A stretch of DNA of 64,000 nt from Betaproteobacteria bacterium (GTDB taxonomy: Bacteria; Pseudomonadota; Gammaproteobacteria; Burkholderiales; Ga0077523), in contig JADJPK010000014.1 of the NCBI GenBank assembly GCA_016713305.1, forward strand, positions 1-64,000, in the 5' to 3' direction. Within the stretch, counting starts at the first letter, position 1, and each line of letters opens with the position of its first letter. Made by a program: the position numbers and the translations under genes. The notes beneath the pieces were generated by a model. The model was not told where the DNA came from. It saw nothing but the letters and a program-made list of their open reading frames with translations, and searched no databases. Positions 62,041 to 64,000 of this stretch are shown here, one piece after another.

Positions 62041-62640
62041 TCAGAAGCCGCAACCCGGTCCGAAGCCCGCACCGTAGCCGGGGCCGTGGCCACGGCCGTA
62101 GCCGCCCCCGAACGCGGGCCCATACAACGCACGGTCCGCGACGGCACGCTGCTCGGGCGTCAGCGCGGCGTACAGGTCCTTGACGACCTTGGCATGCGCC
62201 TCGGCGTTGGCTTGGCGCAGCTTGAACATCCCGTCACGCAGGGCGGCAAACTCCGCCGGTGTGCCAGGCGTCGTCCCGTGCATCCTCTCCTGCATCTGCT
62301 GGCGCAGGGCCTGCATCGACTCGACTTGCTGCTGCGTCTGCTTCTCGAAGGCGCCCCACGCCGCCTCCTGGTCGGACGTGATCTTGAGCTCAGACTTGAC
62401 GGCGGCGAGCCGGCTGCCCACGACGGCCGACGCTTCCGAGGCGCTCATCCCGCCGCCCATTCCGCCCCACATGCCTGCGCCGGGGCCGTGGCCCATGCCA
62501 CCGTAGCCGGGAGCACCGCCCATGGCGCCATAGCCCGGTCCCCAGCCCATGCCGCCCGGGTGGGCGATGCTCAGACCTGCCGTGCCCAGTGAAGTGACCG
62601 CAATGGCGGCGGCCGCGAGAATCTTGGTGCTGCGTTTCAT
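62041..62640 (-). CDS. Spy/CpxP-like periplasmic protein, Gly/Met-rich
   Basis: This 199-residue secreted protein starts after AAGGAAG and has a signal peptide ending SIAHPGG. Gly/Met-rich stretches at both ends (GGMGWGPGYGAMGGAPGYGG; GGGYGRGHGPGYGAGFGPG) flank a helical Spy/CpxP core. The core includes AVKSELKITSDQEAAWGAFE and LTPEQRAVADRAL, related to the LTxxQ motifs. Spy-like proteins act as chaperones or metal sensors under envelope stress. It is divergent from the OmpR-type regulator gene, which probably controls it. Confidence 0.85.
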   Translation of the reverse strand: MKRSTKILAAAAIAVTSLGTAGLSIAHPGGMGWGPGYGAMGGAPGYGGMGHGPGAGMWGGMGGGMSASEASAVVGSRLAAVKSELKITSDQEAAWGAFEKQTQQQVESMQALRQQMQERMHGTTPGTPAEFAALRDGMFKLRQANAEAHAKVVKDLYAALTPEQRAVADRALYGPAFGGGYGRGHGPGYGAGFGPGCGF

Positions 62641-62765
62641 GATGCTTCCTTTGTCGGTTCTGCAGCTCCGGGAGCGCCCTGTGCGCCGTCTCTTCTGCAG
62701 TGAGGCCATTGAACTCGCTCCATGTAAGGGCGTGATGTCGCCGCGGGCCGTTTTTGTCACCGCCG

Positions 62766-62788
62766 ATGTCAAGGCGCTCGCTTGACAT
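62766..62788. promoter_or_regulatory. Perfect 8-bp inverted repeat between spy-like and regulator genes
   Basis: ATGTCAAG (62766-62773) and CTTGACAT (62781-62788) are exactly complementary with a 7-base spacer. The element lies 44 bp before the response regulator start and 126 bp before the spy-like start. It is a plausible site for the OmpR-type regulator encoded next to it. Confidence 0.55.
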
Positions 62789-62832
62789 GCTGTGATACGT
62801 TGGCGCACGAAGCGCGCGCTCTAATCCGCCCC

Positions 62833-63594
62833 ATGGATCGCACCGACCACATCCTGATCGTCGACGACGACGCCGAGATCCGCACCCTGCTCGCGCGCTA
62901 CCTGGAGAAGAACGGGCTGCGGGCGACCGCGGTCGGCGACGGCCGCGCGATGTGGCAGGCACTGGCTGCGGCGGTGTTCGACCTGATCGTCCTCGACCTG
63001 ATGCTGCCGGGCGACGACGGGCTGACGCTGTGCCGCGACCTGCGCGCCCGCTCGGACATCCCGGTCGTCATGCTGACGGCGCGCGGTGAGGAGACCGATC
63101 GTGTCGTCGGCCTGGAGATGGGTGCCGACGATTACCTGGCCAAGCCCTTCAGCGCCCGCGAACTGCTGGCCCGGATCAAGTCGGTGCTGCGACGCACGCG
63201 CAGCCTGCCGCCGAATCTGCGTCCGGACGACGACGCGCGCATCCGGTTCGGCGGCTGGACGCTGGACACCCAGCAGCGCCGACTGATCGCGGCCGACGGC
63301 GAGGTGACAGCGCTCAGCGGCGCCGAATATCGGCTGCTGCGCATCTTCGTCGAGCACCCGAATCGCGTCCTCAACCGCGACCAGCTCGTCGAGCTGACGC
63401 AGGGCCGCGAGGCCGAGGCGCTGGACCGCAGCATCGACGTGCAGGTGAGCCGTCTGCGCCACCGCTTGGGCGACGACCCGCGCGAGCCGGCGATCATCAA
63501 GACGGTCCGCGGCGAGGGCTACGTGCTCTCGGTGTCGGTGCTCAAGGGCGGCGACGCGCCGGCGCGGCCGCCGACCTCCGGTCGGGGTCGATGA
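62833..63594 (+). CDS. OmpR-family response regulator
   Basis: This 253-residue regulator has an N-terminal receiver domain: acidic IVDDDAEIR near residues 9-16, phosphoryl Asp in LIVLDLMLPGDDG near 54, Thr in MLTARGEE near 82 and Lys in LAKPFSAREL near 104. A C-terminal OmpR winged helix contains ALSGAEYRLLRIFVEHPNRV and VQVSRLRHRLGDDP. ATG 62833 lacks a strong ribosome site. It overlaps the sensor kinase gene, so the two form a two-component operon. The output may include the divergent Spy-like gene. Confidence 0.93.
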   Translation: MDRTDHILIVDDDAEIRTLLARYLEKNGLRATAVGDGRAMWQALAAAVFDLIVLDLMLPGDDGLTLCRDLRARSDIPVVMLTARGEETDRVVGLEMGADDYLAKPFSARELLARIKSVLRRTRSLPPNLRPDDDARIRFGGWTLDTQQRRLIAADGEVTALSGAEYRLLRIFVEHPNRVLNRDQLVELTQGREAEALDRSIDVQVSRLRHRLGDDPREPAIIKTVRGEGYVLSVSVLKGGDAPARPPTSGRGR

Positions 63595-64000
63595 TGTCGA
63601 CGCGAGAGAGCACGACGCTGCGGGGTGCGCTGCGCTGGCTGCCGCAGACGCTGTTTGGCCGCCTGCTGCTCGTGCTGGCGGGGGGCCTCGTGCTCGCGCA
63701 GCTTCTGAGCGCCGGTCTCAGCCTCGCGGAACGCGAGGACTTGCTGCAGATCGCCGGCGGGCACCAGCAGGCGCAGCGTATTGCGGACGTGGTGTCGCTG
63801 CTCGATTCGCTCGGACCGCAGGAGCGCGACCGGGTGCTCTCGGTGCTCAGCGTGCCGCCGCTGGTCGTGACGCTGCACGACGCCCCTGACGCCGGAGCCG
63901 CGGATGCCGAGGCCCGCAGCGGCGGCCCTCACGCGATGATGGTCGAGGCCATGCTGCGCGCGTCGCTCGGCAGCGATCGTTCGATCCTCCTGCAGACGGA
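63591..64000 (+). CDS. Sensor histidine kinase, N-terminal part (cut by window edge)
   Basis: The N-terminal 136 residues of a membrane sensor kinase follow the response regulator with an overlap of four bases (ATGA). A first transmembrane helix (TLFGRLLLVLAGGLVLAQLL) is followed by a periplasmic sensor segment that runs off the window. No HAMP, DHp or ATPase domain is visible because the gene continues beyond 64000. Confidence 0.85.
   Translation, partial: MMSTRESTTLRGALRWLPQTLFGRLLLVLAGGLVLAQLLSAGLSLAEREDLLQIAGGHQQAQRIADVVSLLDSLGPQERDRVLSVLSVPPLVVTLHDAPDAGAADAEARSGGPHAMMVEAMLRASLGSDRSILLQT

Overview
The window looks like a high-GC betaproteobacterial chromosome, possibly from a draft or metagenome assembly. 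The smpB / ratA / rnfH / guaB / guaA block, the TamA-TamB pair, the PEP-CTERM-type sorting signal and the abundance of LivJ-type solute-binding proteins, IclR control and CoA/FAD catabolic enzymes all fit Burkholderiales/Rhodocyclales-like bacteria. This is an inference from gene content; no 16S or tRNA gene is present.

Layout. (1) 0.15-4.1 kb: a heterodimeric MdlA/MdlB-type ABC exporter and a small secreted protein. (2) 4.4-10.2 kb: aldo/keto reductase, amidase, solute-binding protein and a protein kinase-HDOD fusion. (3) 10.3-13.1 kb: a duplicated gamma-carbonic-anhydrase-like protein, then a PEP-CTERM matrixin-type metalloprotease overlapping a DUF2934 gene. (4) 13.2-32.1 kb: a catabolic region. 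It holds a solute-binding protein, cupin, epimerase, aldehyde dehydrogenase and TPP enzyme, divergent from two FAD dehydrogenases across a 39-bp palindrome. An IclR regulator, hydrolase, broken aldehyde dehydrogenase, 3-hydroxyisobutyrate-dehydrogenase-like protein, DapA-like aldolase, crotonase, nitronate monooxygenase-like protein, acyl-CoA dehydrogenase and a second aldo/keto reductase follow. (5) 32.1-37.6 kb: tamB and a frameshifted tamA. (6) 37.8-38.05 kb: a poly-G tract that looks like an assembly artefact. (7) 38.05-43.5 kb: housekeeping genes smpB, ratA, rnfH, guaB and guaA.

(8) 43.9-46.9 kb: an AbiE-like two-gene module (wHTH protein plus nucleotidyltransferase) behind a perfect inverted repeat. 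A yybP-ykoY-type manganese riboswitch and a TMEM165/GDT1 exporter follow, and then a duplicated tail of the nucleotidyltransferase. (9) 47-61 kb: a metal and redox island. It holds a Met/His-rich lipoprotein, a methyltransferase remnant, a DsbD-like reductase, CzcD-type CDF plus zinc-ribbon protein, PCu(A)C chaperone, a split cytochrome c, DsbA-DsbB, SCO, LspA, DUF3703, a Zn/Cd/Pb P-type ATPase and a divergent MerR regulator. (10) 61-64 kb: truncated lipoprotein genes, a SHOCT protein, a Spy-like periplasmic protein and an OmpR-type two-component system cut by the right edge.

The island from 48.7 to 61.5 kb carries an unusual density of single-base frameshifts and in-frame stops, while genes such as guaA, guaB and tamB are intact. 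Either the island is decaying or the local sequence is of low quality; the poly-G tract shows that assembly problems do occur here. The island functions fit together: cytoplasmic Zn/Cd/Pb export (P-type ATPase, CDF), periplasmic copper delivery (PCu(A)C, SCO), thiol-disulfide supply (DsbA, DsbB, DsbD-like) and lipoprotein processing (LspA).
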